Shown here piece by piece: positions 1 to 7,578 of a stretch of DNA of 62,043 nt. Source of the DNA: Cohnella nanjingensis (GTDB lineage Bacteria > Bacillota > Bacilli > Paenibacillales > Paenibacillaceae). Each line of letters begins with the position of its first letter. Positions within the stretch are counted from its first letter, which is position 1. The DNA lies in the NCBI RefSeq assembly GCF_014212125.1, contig NZ_JACJVP010000038.1, forward strand, positions 1 through 62,043. Reading direction: 5' to 3'. The position numbers were made by a program, and so were the translations under genes. Below the pieces are notes generated by a model. That model worked only from the letters and a program-made list of their open reading frames with translations. It was not told where the DNA came from and searched no databases.

Positions 1-176
1 TAACGTGTTCCGCATCGCCATGCGCAGCCCCGAGATAACCGCCTTGAGCGGTTAACGTGGCTCGCCTCTCCATACGCAGCCCCGAGATAATCGCTTTGAG
101 CGGATAACGTGGCCTGCTTCGCCATACGCAGCCCGAGATAACCGCCTTGAGCGGATAACGTGGCCCGCTTCGCCGT
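1..176. repeat. 52-bp tandem repeat array, about 3.5 units
   Basis: Units beginning with TAACGTG start at 1, 53, 105 and 156, giving periods of 52, 52 and 51 bp; the fourth copy is degenerate and fades near 176. Each unit carries the block GATAACCGCCTTGAGCGG or a one- or two-base variant. In the first unit TAACCGC and GCGGTTA form a 7-bp inverted repeat around a 5-nt loop; in later units only CCGC/GCGG pairs. The array is cut by the window edge, so its true size is unknown. No convincing gene lies in 1-350. Function unknown. Confidence 0.85.
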
Positions 177-221
177 TTGCGGCCCGGTGTATCGCTCAGC
201 GGCGAAAGGTGCGCCCGCTTG

Positions 222-250
222 GGAAGACGGCGAGCCCGTTTTTACTTGTA
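222..250 (+). repeat. Half copy of the dispersed GTTTTTACTTG palindromic repeat
   Basis: AAGACGGCGAGCCCG followed by TTTTTACTTG matches 8893-8918 almost base for base, and matches the reverse complement of the left half of the copy at 13709. It lies directly upstream of the likely terC promoter. Confidence 0.7.
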
Positions 251-270
251 TAGGCCGAATCGGGTACAAT
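241..270 (+). promoter_or_regulatory. Possible sigma-A promoter of terC-relP-merR
   Basis: TACAAT at 265-270 is a good -10 hexamer. TTTACT at 241-246, 18 bp upstream, is a moderate -35 and is supplied by the end of the dispersed palindromic repeat. The terC start is about 80 bp downstream. This is a pattern match only. Confidence 0.35.
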
Positions 271-350
271 GGACTTTAGGCAATCTTGGCAACGGAGACA
301 CACATCCCGGACGCCCCGAAGCGGGACATGCCCGGCGGAAGGAGTCGCAT

Positions 351-1043
351 ATGGACGGCGAATGGGTCTTAACCCTGCTCGACATCATCTTGATCAATAT
401 CATTCTTAGCGGGGACAACGCGGTCGTCATCGCATTGGCCAGCCGCAACCTCGCTCCCGATCATCAGAAAAAAGCGATCTTCTGGGGCACGTTCGGCGCC
501 GTGGCGCTGCGCGTCGTGCTGACGTTCGTCGCAGTGCGGCTGCTGGAAATTCCGCTCGTGCAGGCGGCAGGCGGGCTGCTTCTGCTGTACATCGCCTGGA
601 AGCTGCTGCACGACGATCACGCGGGGGAGAACATTCGGGGCGGCACGACGCTCGCCGGCGCGATCCGGACGATCGTCGTCGCGGACGTCGTCATGAGCCT
701 CGACAACGTCGTGGCGGTAGCCGGCGCGGCACGGGGCAACCTGGCGATGATCATCGTCGGCTTGGCCATTAGCGTCCCGCTGATCATCTGGTGCAGCCGG
801 TTCCTGACGAAGCTGATGACGCGATTCCCGATCCTCGTCTGGATCGGCGCGGGATTGCTCGGCTATTCGGCAGGGGAGATGCTGGTCGGAGACCCCTATG
901 CGGGCGAACTGCTGGAAGGGATGCTATCGGACTTTACCGAAGCGCTGCCGTTCTTAATGGGCGTCTTTTTCGTCGCCTACGGCGCGGCGGCCGCTTACCA
1001 CGAGAGACGCAGCACGCGCCGCAAACACAAATATTCGCGCTAA
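351..1043 (+). CDS. TerC/YjbE-family integral membrane protein
   Basis: A 230-residue polytopic membrane protein. Two internally related motifs, ILSGDNAVVIALA near residue 17 and VVMSLDNVVAVAGAA near residue 110, carry the acidic Asp-Asn pair that defines TerC proteins. Relatives in Bacillus (YceF, YkoY) are implicated in manganese export linked to metalation of secreted enzymes, so metal export is the likely role, but the substrate cannot be read from sequence. The start at 351 is chosen because GGAAGGAG sits just upstream; the frame is open back to 177 but that extension is not membrane-protein-like and has no ribosome site. No yybP-ykoY riboswitch is recognisable upstream. It is followed after 26 bp by the alarmone synthetase gene. 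Confidence 0.85.
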   Translation: MDGEWVLTLLDIILINIILSGDNAVVIALASRNLAPDHQKKAIFWGTFGAVALRVVLTFVAVRLLEIPLVQAAGGLLLLYIAWKLLHDDHAGENIRGGTTLAGAIRTIVVADVVMSLDNVVAVAGAARGNLAMIIVGLAISVPLIIWCSRFLTKLMTRFPILVWIGAGLLGYSAGEMLVGDPYAGELLEGMLSDFTEALPFLMGVFFVAYGAAAAYHERRSTRRKHKYSR

Positions 1044-1069
1044 TCGCGTTATAGAAGGAGCGCATTACA

Positions 1070-1699
1070 TTGAGCATGCCTGACGATATGCGGGAATGGG
1101 GCAAGATGCTGCTCACCTACAAGTTCGCGCTGGACGAGGTGAGCACGAAGCTGAACATTCTGAACGAAGAACTTCATTTTATCCAAAATTACAATCCGAT
1201 CGAGCATATGAAGACGCGCATCAAGTCTCCCGAGAGCATCCGGGACAAGCTGCTGCGCAAAGGGATGGACGTGACGATCGAGAACGCCAAAGCGCACATC
1301 CGGGACATCGCGGGCATCCGCGTCATCTGTTCGTTCTCGACCGACATTTACCGAATGCTGGAGATGATCAGCAAGCAGCACGACGTGGACGTGCTCGAAG
1401 TGAAGGATTATGTCGCTTCCCCGAAGCCGAACGGCTATCAGAGTCTTCATCTCAACATCCGGATTCCCGTCTTCCTGACCGATCATCTCGAACACGTGCC
1501 CGTGGAGATCCAGATCCGGACGATCGCCATGGACTTCTGGGCGAGCCTGGAGCACAAGATCTACTACAAGTTCAACGAGCAGGTGCCGGGAGAGATCGGC
1601 AGTCAGCTGAAGGAAGCCGCGGATCTGATCGCTTCGCTGGACGAGCGGATGTTCTCGCTGAACGAGCAAGTCCAGAAATACCGGACGGACGAAGTCTAA
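1070..1699 (+). CDS. relP: Small alarmone synthetase, RelP/YwaC type (GTP pyrophosphokinase)
   Basis: A 209-residue stand-alone synthetase that transfers pyrophosphate from ATP to GTP or GDP to make (p)ppGpp; there is no hydrolase, TGS or ACT domain. Family hallmarks visible are NPIEHMKTR, HIRDIAGIRVICSF, PKPNGYQSLHLNI, VEIQIRTIAMDFWASLEHK and a C-terminal helix. The wording (KFALD near residue 20, NPIEH, RKG) matches Bacillus YwaC/RelP better than YjbM/RelQ. A TTG start at 1070 has GAAGGAG 9 bp upstream; an in-frame ATG at 1076 is the alternative. It sits between terC and merR with short gaps, consistent with a stress-related operon. Confidence 0.9.
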   Translation: MSMPDDMREWGKMLLTYKFALDEVSTKLNILNEELHFIQNYNPIEHMKTRIKSPESIRDKLLRKGMDVTIENAKAHIRDIAGIRVICSFSTDIYRMLEMISKQHDVDVLEVKDYVASPKPNGYQSLHLNIRIPVFLTDHLEHVPVEIQIRTIAMDFWASLEHKIYYKFNEQVPGEIGSQLKEAADLIASLDERMFSLNEQVQKYRTDEV

Positions 1700-1720
1700 A
1701 GAGCGGGGAGGGCCGCGAAC

Positions 1721-2137
1721 ATGAAAGAACGATTTTCGGTGGACGAGGTTTGCGAACGGTTCGGCGTAACCGCGCGAACCCTCCATTACTATGAAGAGAT
1801 CGGCCTGCTCACGGACGTGCCGCGAACCTACGGCGGACACCGCTACTACGAAGGCCGCTCGCTCGCGCAGCTCGAGCAGATCATCCGTCTGAAGGAGCTG
1901 CTGGGCATCTCCCTGCAGGAGATTCGCATCCTGGTCGAGATGGAAGATAAGATGGAAGCGCTGCGGGAGGCGTACCGCCGCGGACAAGCGCCGGAGGAGA
2001 AGACGCCGTTCCTCGACGAGGCGGCCCCGATCCTCGCGGAGCAGATCGAGCGGATGACGGCTCGCATCGCGAAGCTCGAAGAGCTGAAGGAAGGGTTCGA
2101 ACGCCGCCTGGCCCGCGTGAACGAACTGCGGGGCTGA
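1721..2137 (+). CDS. MerR-family transcriptional regulator
   Basis: A 138-residue protein with an N-terminal winged helix-turn-helix (FSVDEVCERFGVTARTLHYY, then EEIGLL and GGHRYY) and a C-terminal dimerisation coiled coil from about residue 75. There are no cysteines for metal sensing and no fused effector domain, so the signal is unknown. GGGGAGGG lies 8 bp before the ATG, and the gene starts 21 bp after relP, so it is probably co-transcribed with terC and relP and may autoregulate that unit. Confidence 0.85.
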   Translation: MKERFSVDEVCERFGVTARTLHYYEEIGLLTDVPRTYGGHRYYEGRSLAQLEQIIRLKELLGISLQEIRILVEMEDKMEALREAYRRGQAPEEKTPFLDEAAPILAEQIERMTARIAKLEELKEGFERRLARVNELRG

Positions 2138-2269
2138 GGGCGCCCCGCCGTTGAAATCTCATATCCCCATCGTAATATCCCATATGGCATCCGCACTTGC
2201 ATCCCGATAAAATGAAAGCGTATGCGTCATCGGGACAAGAGAGCAACCGAAGAAATGGGGATCGACGAT

Positions 2270-4678
2270 ATGGAAAGCAACGCGTCCGCGAGAAGATTGT
2301 GGTACCGGCAGCCGGCGACCGATTGGGAGAAAGAGTCGCTGCCGCTGGGGAACGGGCGGTTGGGCGCGATGGTGTTCGGCGGCGTCCGCGAAGACCGAAT
2401 CCTATTAAACGAAGATTCGCTATGGTCCGGAGAGCCGCGCACGCTACAGGGAGATCCCGCCGCGTTCGCGGCGTCGCTGTCCGAAGCGAGGCGGCTGGCG
2501 TTCGAGGGCCGCTTTCGGCAAGCCCAGGACGTGGTCGAGCGCGATCTGCTCGGCCCGTGGAACGAATCCTACATGCCGCTGGGCGCGCTCACGCTGACTT
2601 GGCCGGCGGAAGGAGAGGCGGAGGAATACGTCCGCGAGCTCGACCTCGAGACCGCGGTCGCGCGCGTCTCCTACCGCCAAGCCGGCGTGCGGTACGCGCG
2701 GGAGGCGTTCGTCTCGGCGCCGGATCAGGCGCTGGTCGTCCGGCTGACCGCGGACCGTCCGGGGGCGCTTCACTTCAGCTTCGTCCTCGACAGCTTGCTG
2801 AGGCATGCGCCTGCGCCGGAGGGCGAAGACGAGCGCGTATGGGGGATGGACGGCCGCTGCCCGCTGCGCGTCAATCCGAACTACGTCCATGACGGCGAAC
2901 CGGTCGTCTATGCGGAAGGCCGGGGCATGGCCTTCGCCGTCCGCGTATCGATGGAGACGAAGGGCGGCACCGTGTCCCGCGAGGGCGGCCGCTGCGTCGT
3001 TCGTTCGGCGGACGAGGCGGTGCTGAAGCTGACCGCGGCGACGAGCTTCGCCGGCTTCGACCGCGATCCGGCGGCGGCGGAGCTGCGCCCGGACCTGCGA
3101 TGCGCGGAGGCGCTGGCGCGATTGGCCGGGGCGTCCTACGACGACTTGCTCGCCCGACACGCGGCCGACTACCGCGCCCTGTTCGGCCGCGTCGAACTGC
3201 GGCTCGGGAACGACGGCGCGCAGTCGGCCGCCGCGGCGCTGCCCACGGACGAGCGGCTGCGCTCGGTGCAGGGGGGCGCGGAGGATCCGGCGCTGACGGC
3301 GCTGTACTTCGACTATGGCCGCTATCTGCTCATCGCCAGCTCCCGGCCGGGTTCGCAGCCGGCGAATCTGCAGGGGATCTGGAGCCCGCTGCTGAGACCG
3401 GCCTGGAGCAGCAACTGGACGGTCAACATTAACGCCGAAATGAATTATTGGCTGGCGGAGTCCTGCAACCTGAGCGAATGCCACGAGCCGATGTTCGATA
3501 TGATCGACGACCTCCGCGTGACGGGCAGCCGGGTCGCCGAGCGCCATTACGGCGCGCGCGGATGGGCGGTCAACCATAACGTGGACGTCTGGCGCAACGC
3601 GAACGCCGTCGGCGGCAACGCCCAATGGGCCTACTGGCCGATGGCCTCGGCTTGGCTCTGCTGGCATCTCTGGAACCGCTACGAATACACGCTGGACGAA
3701 CGCTTCCTGCGGGAGCGGGCCTATCCGGCGATGAAGGAAGCGGCGCTGTTCTACCTGGACTGGCTGGTCAGGGGGCCCGACGGCACTTGGGTGACCTGTC
3801 CGTCGACCTCGCCGGAGAACGACTTCCTCACGCCGGAAGGCGAGGCCGCGAGCGTCAGCTATGCTTCCACGATGGATATGACCCTGATCCGCGAGCTGTT
3901 CGGACACCTGATCGAGGCGTCCGTCCGGCTCGACGCGGACGAAGCGTTCCGCGCCGAGCTGGCATCGCGGCTGCAGGAGCTGCCGCCTTACCGCACGGGA
4001 CGCCACGGCCAGCTGCAGGAGTGGGTGCTGGACTTCGAAGAAGCGGATCCGGGTCACCGGCACGTCTCCCATCTCTATGGCCTCTATCCGGGCGACCAAT
4101 TCGCCGCGGAACGCGACGAGGCTTGGGTGGAAGCCTGCCGGTCCTCGCTGCTTCGCCGGCTGGCGAACGGCGGCGGGCACACGGGCTGGAGCTGCGCTTG
4201 GATCATCAACCTGTTCGCGCGCCTCGAGGACGGCGAAGCGGCGCATGACTACGTAACGACGCTGCTGCGCAAGTCGACCTACGACAATCTCTGGGACGCG
4301 CATCCGCCGTTCCAGATCGACGGCAACTTCGGCGGCGCGGCGGGGATCGCGGAGATGCTGCTGCAGAGCCATGCGGGAGAGCTGCGGCTCTTGCCCGCGC
4401 TCCCGAAGGCATGGGCCGAAGGAGAGGCGTCCGGTCTGCGGGCGCGCGGCGATTGGCTGGTGACGATGGCTTGGCGGGAAGGCCGGTTGACCGAAGCCGA
4501 TCTGACGGCGGGCGCGCGAGGCGGAGAAGGACGCGTGCGCGTCGCGCATCCTGAAGCCTACGGCATCTCCAGCGAAGGGCTGCCGGTGGCGTTCGCGCGG
4601 AGCGCGGACGGACGAATCGTCTGGCAGGCGGAACCTGGGAAGCGGTATACGTTAAGCAGGACGGCAAGCCGGTCTTAG
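2270..4678 (+). CDS. Glycoside hydrolase family 95 (alpha-L-fucosidase / alpha-L-galactosidase type)
   Basis: About 802 residues with the GH95 layout: N-terminal beta-sandwich (RLWYRQPATDWEKESLPLGN at the start), helical (alpha/alpha)6 barrel, and a C-terminal beta domain. Motifs include NHN at residues 435-437, the PSTSPEN segment with Glu516, and DGNFGG with Asp684; by motif these correspond to the asparagine pair, general acid and general base described for bifidobacterial AfcA. There is no signal peptide, so it probably acts inside the cell on imported oligosaccharides. The start is uncertain: ATG 2270 has GGGG about 9 bp upstream, while ATG 2255 and 2222 are in frame. It stands alone, convergent with add. 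Substrate (fucose or L-galactose linkage) cannot be decided. Confidence 0.85.
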   Translation: MESNASARRLWYRQPATDWEKESLPLGNGRLGAMVFGGVREDRILLNEDSLWSGEPRTLQGDPAAFAASLSEARRLAFEGRFRQAQDVVERDLLGPWNESYMPLGALTLTWPAEGEAEEYVRELDLETAVARVSYRQAGVRYAREAFVSAPDQALVVRLTADRPGALHFSFVLDSLLRHAPAPEGEDERVWGMDGRCPLRVNPNYVHDGEPVVYAEGRGMAFAVRVSMETKGGTVSREGGRCVVRSADEAVLKLTAATSFAGFDRDPAAAELRPDLRCAEALARLAGASYDDLLARHAADYRALFGRVELRLGNDGAQSAAAALPTDERLRSVQGGAEDPALTALYFDYGRYLLIASSRPGSQPANLQGIWSPLLRPAWSSNWTVNINAEMNYWLAESCNLSECHEPMFDMIDDLRVTGSRVAERHYGARGWAVNHNVDVWRNANAVGGNAQWAYWPMASAWLCWHLWNRYEYTLDERFLRERAYPAMKEAALFYLDWLVRGPDGTWVTCPSTSPENDFLTPEGEAASVSYASTMDMTLIRELFGHLIEASVRLDADEAFRAELASRLQELPPYRTGRHGQLQEWVLDFEEADPGHRHVSHLYGLYPGDQFAAERDEAWVEACRSSLLRRLANGGGHTGWSCAWIINLFARLEDGEAAHDYVTTLLRKSTYDNLWDAHPPFQIDGNFGGAAGIAEMLLQSHAGELRLLPALPKAWAEGEASGLRARGDWLVTMAWREGRLTEADLTAGARGGEGRVRVAHPEAYGISSEGLPVAFARSADGRIVWQAEPGKRYTLSRTASRS

Positions 4679-4687
4679 CGCATCGAA

Positions 4688-4725
4688 AAAGGGCTGCGGC
4701 GCCAATGAGGCGGCCGCAGCCCTTT
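4688..4725. terminator. Bidirectional rho-independent terminator between GH95 and add
   Basis: AAAGGGCTGCGGC at 4688-4700 pairs with GCCGCAGCCCTTT at 4713-4725 around a 12-nt loop. It lies just after the GH95 stop and about 37 bp beyond the add stop on the other strand. Confidence 0.8.
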
Positions 4726-4761
4726 GCGGGTTGAAGCGCGAATCGGGGAAGAGGCCGGCGA

Positions 4762-5793
4762 TCAAAGCGCGATGCCCATCTCCGCGAGCTGCGCTTCGAA
4801 GCGGGCGTACAGCCGGGCGCGCGCCGGCTCCTCGACGAACGCGGCGTCGAGCGCATTGCGCATCATGCCGGCCAGCTCGGCGGCGGTGAAGCCGAACCGC
4901 TCGGCCAGCTCGCGGCATTCGCGGGTCATGTCGGTCCCGGATACGGTCGGATTGTCGGTGTTCACCGTCACGGCGAGCCCGCGGTCGTAATAATCGCGCA
5001 GCGGGAAGTCCGACCAGGAGGACACCGCCTTCGTCTGGATGTTGCTCGTCGGGCACAGCTCGAGCGGGATGCGGCGTTCGCGTATCCATTCGAGCAGCTC
5101 GGCATCCTCGCGGAGCCGCACGCCATGGCCGATGCGCGCCGCGCCCAAGCCCTCCACCGCTTCGCGGATGTTGAACGGTCCCGCGGCTTCTCCCGCGTGG
5201 ATCGTGATGGGAATGCCGGCCTCGCGCGCCAGCGCGAAGACGTCCCGGAACCGCTCGGCGGGGAACGCCCCTTCGTCGCCCGCCAGATCGACGGCGACGA
5301 GTCCGCGGCCGTAGTGGCGCACCGCCGCTTCGACGACCGGATGGTTCAGCGCTTCGGAGTGATGCCGCATGCAGATGGCGATGACGCGCGCGACGACCCC
5401 GGTGCGCCGCTCGCCTTCGCGAAGACCGGCGATGACGGCGCGGATGGCGTCGTCCGGCGTCAGTCCGCGCTGCGTGTGCAGCTGAGGGGCGAATCGCACC
5501 TCCACGTACAGGCAATTGTGCGCGGATGCCTGCTCCACGGCTTCGCGCGCGACCCGCTCCAGCGCTTCGCCCGTCTGGAGGAGCGGGAGAACGAAGGCGA
5601 ATTTGTCCAAGTAATCGGGGAGGCTGCCGCAGGTGTCGTCTACCCGCATGAGCGGGAGGAGCGACGCCGCGTCCCGAACCGGCGAAGGGATGCCTTGGTC
5701 CGAGGCGAGCGCAAGCCAAGTGTCCGGCTTCACCGAGCCGTCGAGATGCAGATGCAAATCCACCTTGGGCAATCTTCGCAGCCAATCTTCCAT
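4762..5793 (-). CDS. add: Adenosine deaminase
   Basis: A 343-residue TIM-barrel metallohydrolase that converts adenosine or deoxyadenosine to inosine plus ammonia. Zinc ligands and catalytic motifs are in place: DLHLHLDGS (His14, His16), TIHAGEAAG, RIGHGVRL, and TVNTDNPTVSGT with the C-terminal aspartate. The length is typical for bacterial Add. AAAGGAGG precedes the ATG. It is the second gene after the DUF1992 gene (46-bp gap) and shares the neighbourhood with a nucleoside hydrolase and a nucleoside importer, fitting purine salvage. An adenine deaminase-like specificity is less likely given the HAGE/GHG arrangement. Confidence 0.92.
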   Translation of the reverse strand: MEDWLRRLPKVDLHLHLDGSVKPDTWLALASDQGIPSPVRDAASLLPLMRVDDTCGSLPDYLDKFAFVLPLLQTGEALERVAREAVEQASAHNCLYVEVRFAPQLHTQRGLTPDDAIRAVIAGLREGERRTGVVARVIAICMRHHSEALNHPVVEAAVRHYGRGLVAVDLAGDEGAFPAERFRDVFALAREAGIPITIHAGEAAGPFNIREAVEGLGAARIGHGVRLREDAELLEWIRERRIPLELCPTSNIQTKAVSSWSDFPLRDYYDRGLAVTVNTDNPTVSGTDMTRECRELAERFGFTAAELAGMMRNALDAAFVEEPARARLYARFEAQLAEMGIAL

Positions 5794-5839
5794 GGCGTTT
5801 CCTCCTTTAATGTAGTTTCATCGACTTCTCTCGTTGTTT

Positions 5840-6244
5840 CTACCGCGGCCGCCGCTTCGCGCCGGGATCCGATTCCGTCAGCTGCGTCTCGACCTGCGCG
5901 CGATATTCTTCGGCGGCGCCGATGCGGCCCCAGCCCCGCTCTTCCATCAGCAGACGGTAACGCAGACGCTTGGCGGTCAACGCCGCCCGCATCCGGCCGC
6001 GGTCCTGTTCGTCGCTGCAGCAACGGATCAAGTCCTCCAACGTGACCATTTCCTTGCGCAGCTCCATCTCGGGCGGCAGCGCGCCCGCGTTCTTCAACAG
6101 CTTGTAGCCGAGACGGAGCTCTTCCGGCACCGCGTCCAATTCGTCCGGGGGCAGCGGCTTGCCTTTCCCCGGCAGCTGCTCGAACGCGCCCTGCCGCTCG
6201 GCTTCCCGTATTCGCTGTTCGGCGATCGAGGCGGCGAAATCCAT
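5840..6244 (-). CDS. DUF1992 / DnaJ-homologue-C28-like conserved protein
   Basis: A 134-residue soluble protein whose first 70 residues match the DUF1992 signature: IAEQRIREAERQGAFEQLPG, GKGKPLPPDE, ELRLGYKLLKNAG and PPEMELRKE. Members are found in many bacteria and, fused to J domains, in eukaryotes; no biochemical role is established. AAGGAG lies upstream of the ATG. It is the promoter-proximal gene of a two-gene unit with add. The functional link to add is only positional. Confidence 0.8.
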   Translation of the reverse strand: MDFAASIAEQRIREAERQGAFEQLPGKGKPLPPDELDAVPEELRLGYKLLKNAGALPPEMELRKEMVTLEDLIRCCSDEQDRGRMRAALTAKRLRYRLLMEERGWGRIGAAEEYRAQVETQLTESDPGAKRRPR

Positions 6245-6275
6245 GGCGAAGTCGACTCCTTTCGGTCTTTTATCG

Positions 6276-6303
6276 ATTGTAGCACGATTATCGCGCCATG
6301 CAA
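6276..6303 (-). promoter_or_regulatory. Probable promoter of DUF1992-add
   Basis: On the minus strand an extended -10, TGCTACAAT (TACAAT at 6281-6276), is preceded 16 bp upstream by TTGCAT. Its position about 35 bp before the ATG at 6244 fits. Confidence 0.45.
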
Positions 6304-6331
6304 GGCGCGAGACGCGCGAATATTCTAATAA

Positions 6332-6350
6332 ATGTTATGAAAAATAACAT
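6332..6350. promoter_or_regulatory. Palindrome in the add / nucleoside hydrolase intergenic region
   Basis: ATGTTAT and ATAACAT form perfect 7-bp arms around GAAAA in the divergent, AT-rich gap between the add unit and the nucleoside hydrolase gene (6245-6551). It could be an operator for either side. No other element is obvious in this gap apart from the two promoters listed. Confidence 0.35.
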
Positions 6351-6407
6351 CAAATACAAATGTATGCGATTACGTTTTTTTGGCACCGGGAACGATTAGA
6401 CAAAGTA

Positions 6408-6436
6408 TTGATTTATTTTCGATTTTGATACACAAT
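6408..6436 (+). promoter_or_regulatory. Possible promoter of the nucleoside hydrolase gene
   Basis: TTGATT at 6408-6413 and CACAAT at 6431-6436 are separated by 17 bp in the AT-rich part of the gap; the gene start is 115 bp downstream. Matches are moderate. Confidence 0.35.
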
Positions 6437-6551
6437 ATGGACAGATTAACTCGTTTCAAGTTCTACGTGGATGTAAGATTGATGTGATCTGAGAGTGATA
6501 TATCGCGTCTTGGAGACAAGCATGCAAGCGGACCACTAGGGAGGGCCATTC

Positions 6552-7484
6552 TTGAACGTCTATTTCAATCACGACGGCGGAGGCGACGACTTCGTTGCCC
6601 TGCTCCTGCTTCTGCGTATGCCGGACGTGCGTCTGACCGGCGTCTCCGTCATTCCGGCAGACGGTTATCTGGAACCTTCCGTGCAAGCCAGCTGCAAGAT
6701 TATCGACCGGTTCGGCGCCGGGGACGAGATCGAAGTGGCAAGATCCGATTCGAGGGGGAAGAATCCGTTCCCCGCAGCCTGGCGCATCATGTCCTTCTAC
6801 GTGGACGCGCTGCCGATCCTGAACGAGGCGGAGCGGATCGACAATCCGATCGTCCCGCTGCCCGCCCATCGTCATCTCATTCAGAAGGTGCTGGAGACGG
6901 AAGGGAAGACGACGCTCGTCTTCACCGGCCCGTTGACCGATCTCGCCCGCGCGCTGGACGAGTCTCCGGAGATCGAAGCGCGGATCGAACGGCTGGTCTG
7001 GATGGGCGGCACTTTCCTGCCGAAGGGCAACGTTGAGGAGCCTGAGCACGACGGCACCGCCGAGTGGAACGCCTATTGGGATCCCGAGGCGACGGCGCGG
7101 GTATGGGCGAGCGGCATTCCGATCGATCTCGTCGCGCTGGAGAGCACGAACCGCGTGCCTCTGACGCTGGATGTCCGGGATGCGTGGGCGAAGCTTCGGC
7201 GCCACGAGGCGATCGACTTCATCGGCCAATGCTATGCGCTCGTGCCGCCGCTCGTATTCTTTGAGACGAACTCGACATATTATTTATGGGACGTGCTGAC
7301 AGCCGCCTATGTCGGCAAGCCCGACCTCGTGAAGACGAAGACGGTGCGCAGCATCGTCCGCACGGACGGCTTCGCGCAAGGGCGGACGCAGGAGGATCCG
7401 GAGGGGCGTCCGGTCAATTTGGTATACGACGTGGACCGCGATGGGTTCTTCGGTTATATGACCGAGCTCCTGAAGCAGGCGTGA
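6552..7484 (+). CDS. Nucleoside hydrolase (IU-NH family)
   Basis: A 310-residue enzyme predicted to hydrolyse the N-glycosidic bond of ribonucleosides to ribose plus base. The calcium-binding N-terminal cluster reads FNHDGGGDD (Asp8, Asp12, Asp13); Asn6 stands where most members have the first Asp of DxDxGxDD. Other family signatures are VFTGPLTDLARAL, MGGTF, EWNAYWDPEA and YYLWDVLTAAY, where Trp replaces the usual His before the conserved Asp. These substitutions suggest a distinct subgroup, so substrate range is open. TTG at 6552 is the start, with AGGGAGGG upstream. It directly precedes the NupNOPQ-like importer and faces the add unit, supporting a nucleoside salvage role. Confidence 0.85.
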   Translation: MNVYFNHDGGGDDFVALLLLLRMPDVRLTGVSVIPADGYLEPSVQASCKIIDRFGAGDEIEVARSDSRGKNPFPAAWRIMSFYVDALPILNEAERIDNPIVPLPAHRHLIQKVLETEGKTTLVFTGPLTDLARALDESPEIEARIERLVWMGGTFLPKGNVEEPEHDGTAEWNAYWDPEATARVWASGIPIDLVALESTNRVPLTLDVRDAWAKLRRHEAIDFIGQCYALVPPLVFFETNSTYYLWDVLTAAYVGKPDLVKTKTVRSIVRTDGFAQGRTQEDPEGRPVNLVYDVDRDGFFGYMTELLKQA

Positions 7485-7541
7485 GGATTGGTTATGACGG
7501 AGCGCTGCCGCGGCGCGGCGCGTCTCCGTTTGACAATTAGA

Positions 7542-7559
7542 TGTTCGACCAAACGAACA
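7542..7559. promoter_or_regulatory. Palindromic operator candidate before the nucleoside-binding lipoprotein gene
   Basis: TGTTCG and CGAACA form a perfect 6+6 palindrome with a 6-nt spacer. It follows a TTGACA hexamer at 7530-7535 and lies just upstream of the ribosome site. The CGAAC half sites recall the core of Bacillus PurR boxes, but the spacing differs, so the regulator is not identified. Confidence 0.4.
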
Positions 7560-7578
7560 CATGGGGAGAGATCGTAAC

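Noticed and set aside
251..350. Mn-sensing yybP-ykoY riboswitch before terC
   Set aside because: Looked for the conserved loops and found none; the leader is also too short.
2444..4549. 701-codon minus-strand frame opposite GH95
   Set aside because: Antisense shadow typical of high-GC DNA: Arg/Ala/Gln-rich, no recognisable domain, no ribosome site.
5125..6045. 306-codon plus-strand frame opposite add
   Set aside because: Antisense to an intact adenosine deaminase and biased in composition.
6245..7578. Purine riboswitch before the nucleoside genes
   Set aside because: No purine aptamer core is visible in either leader; regulation more likely uses the palindromes noted.
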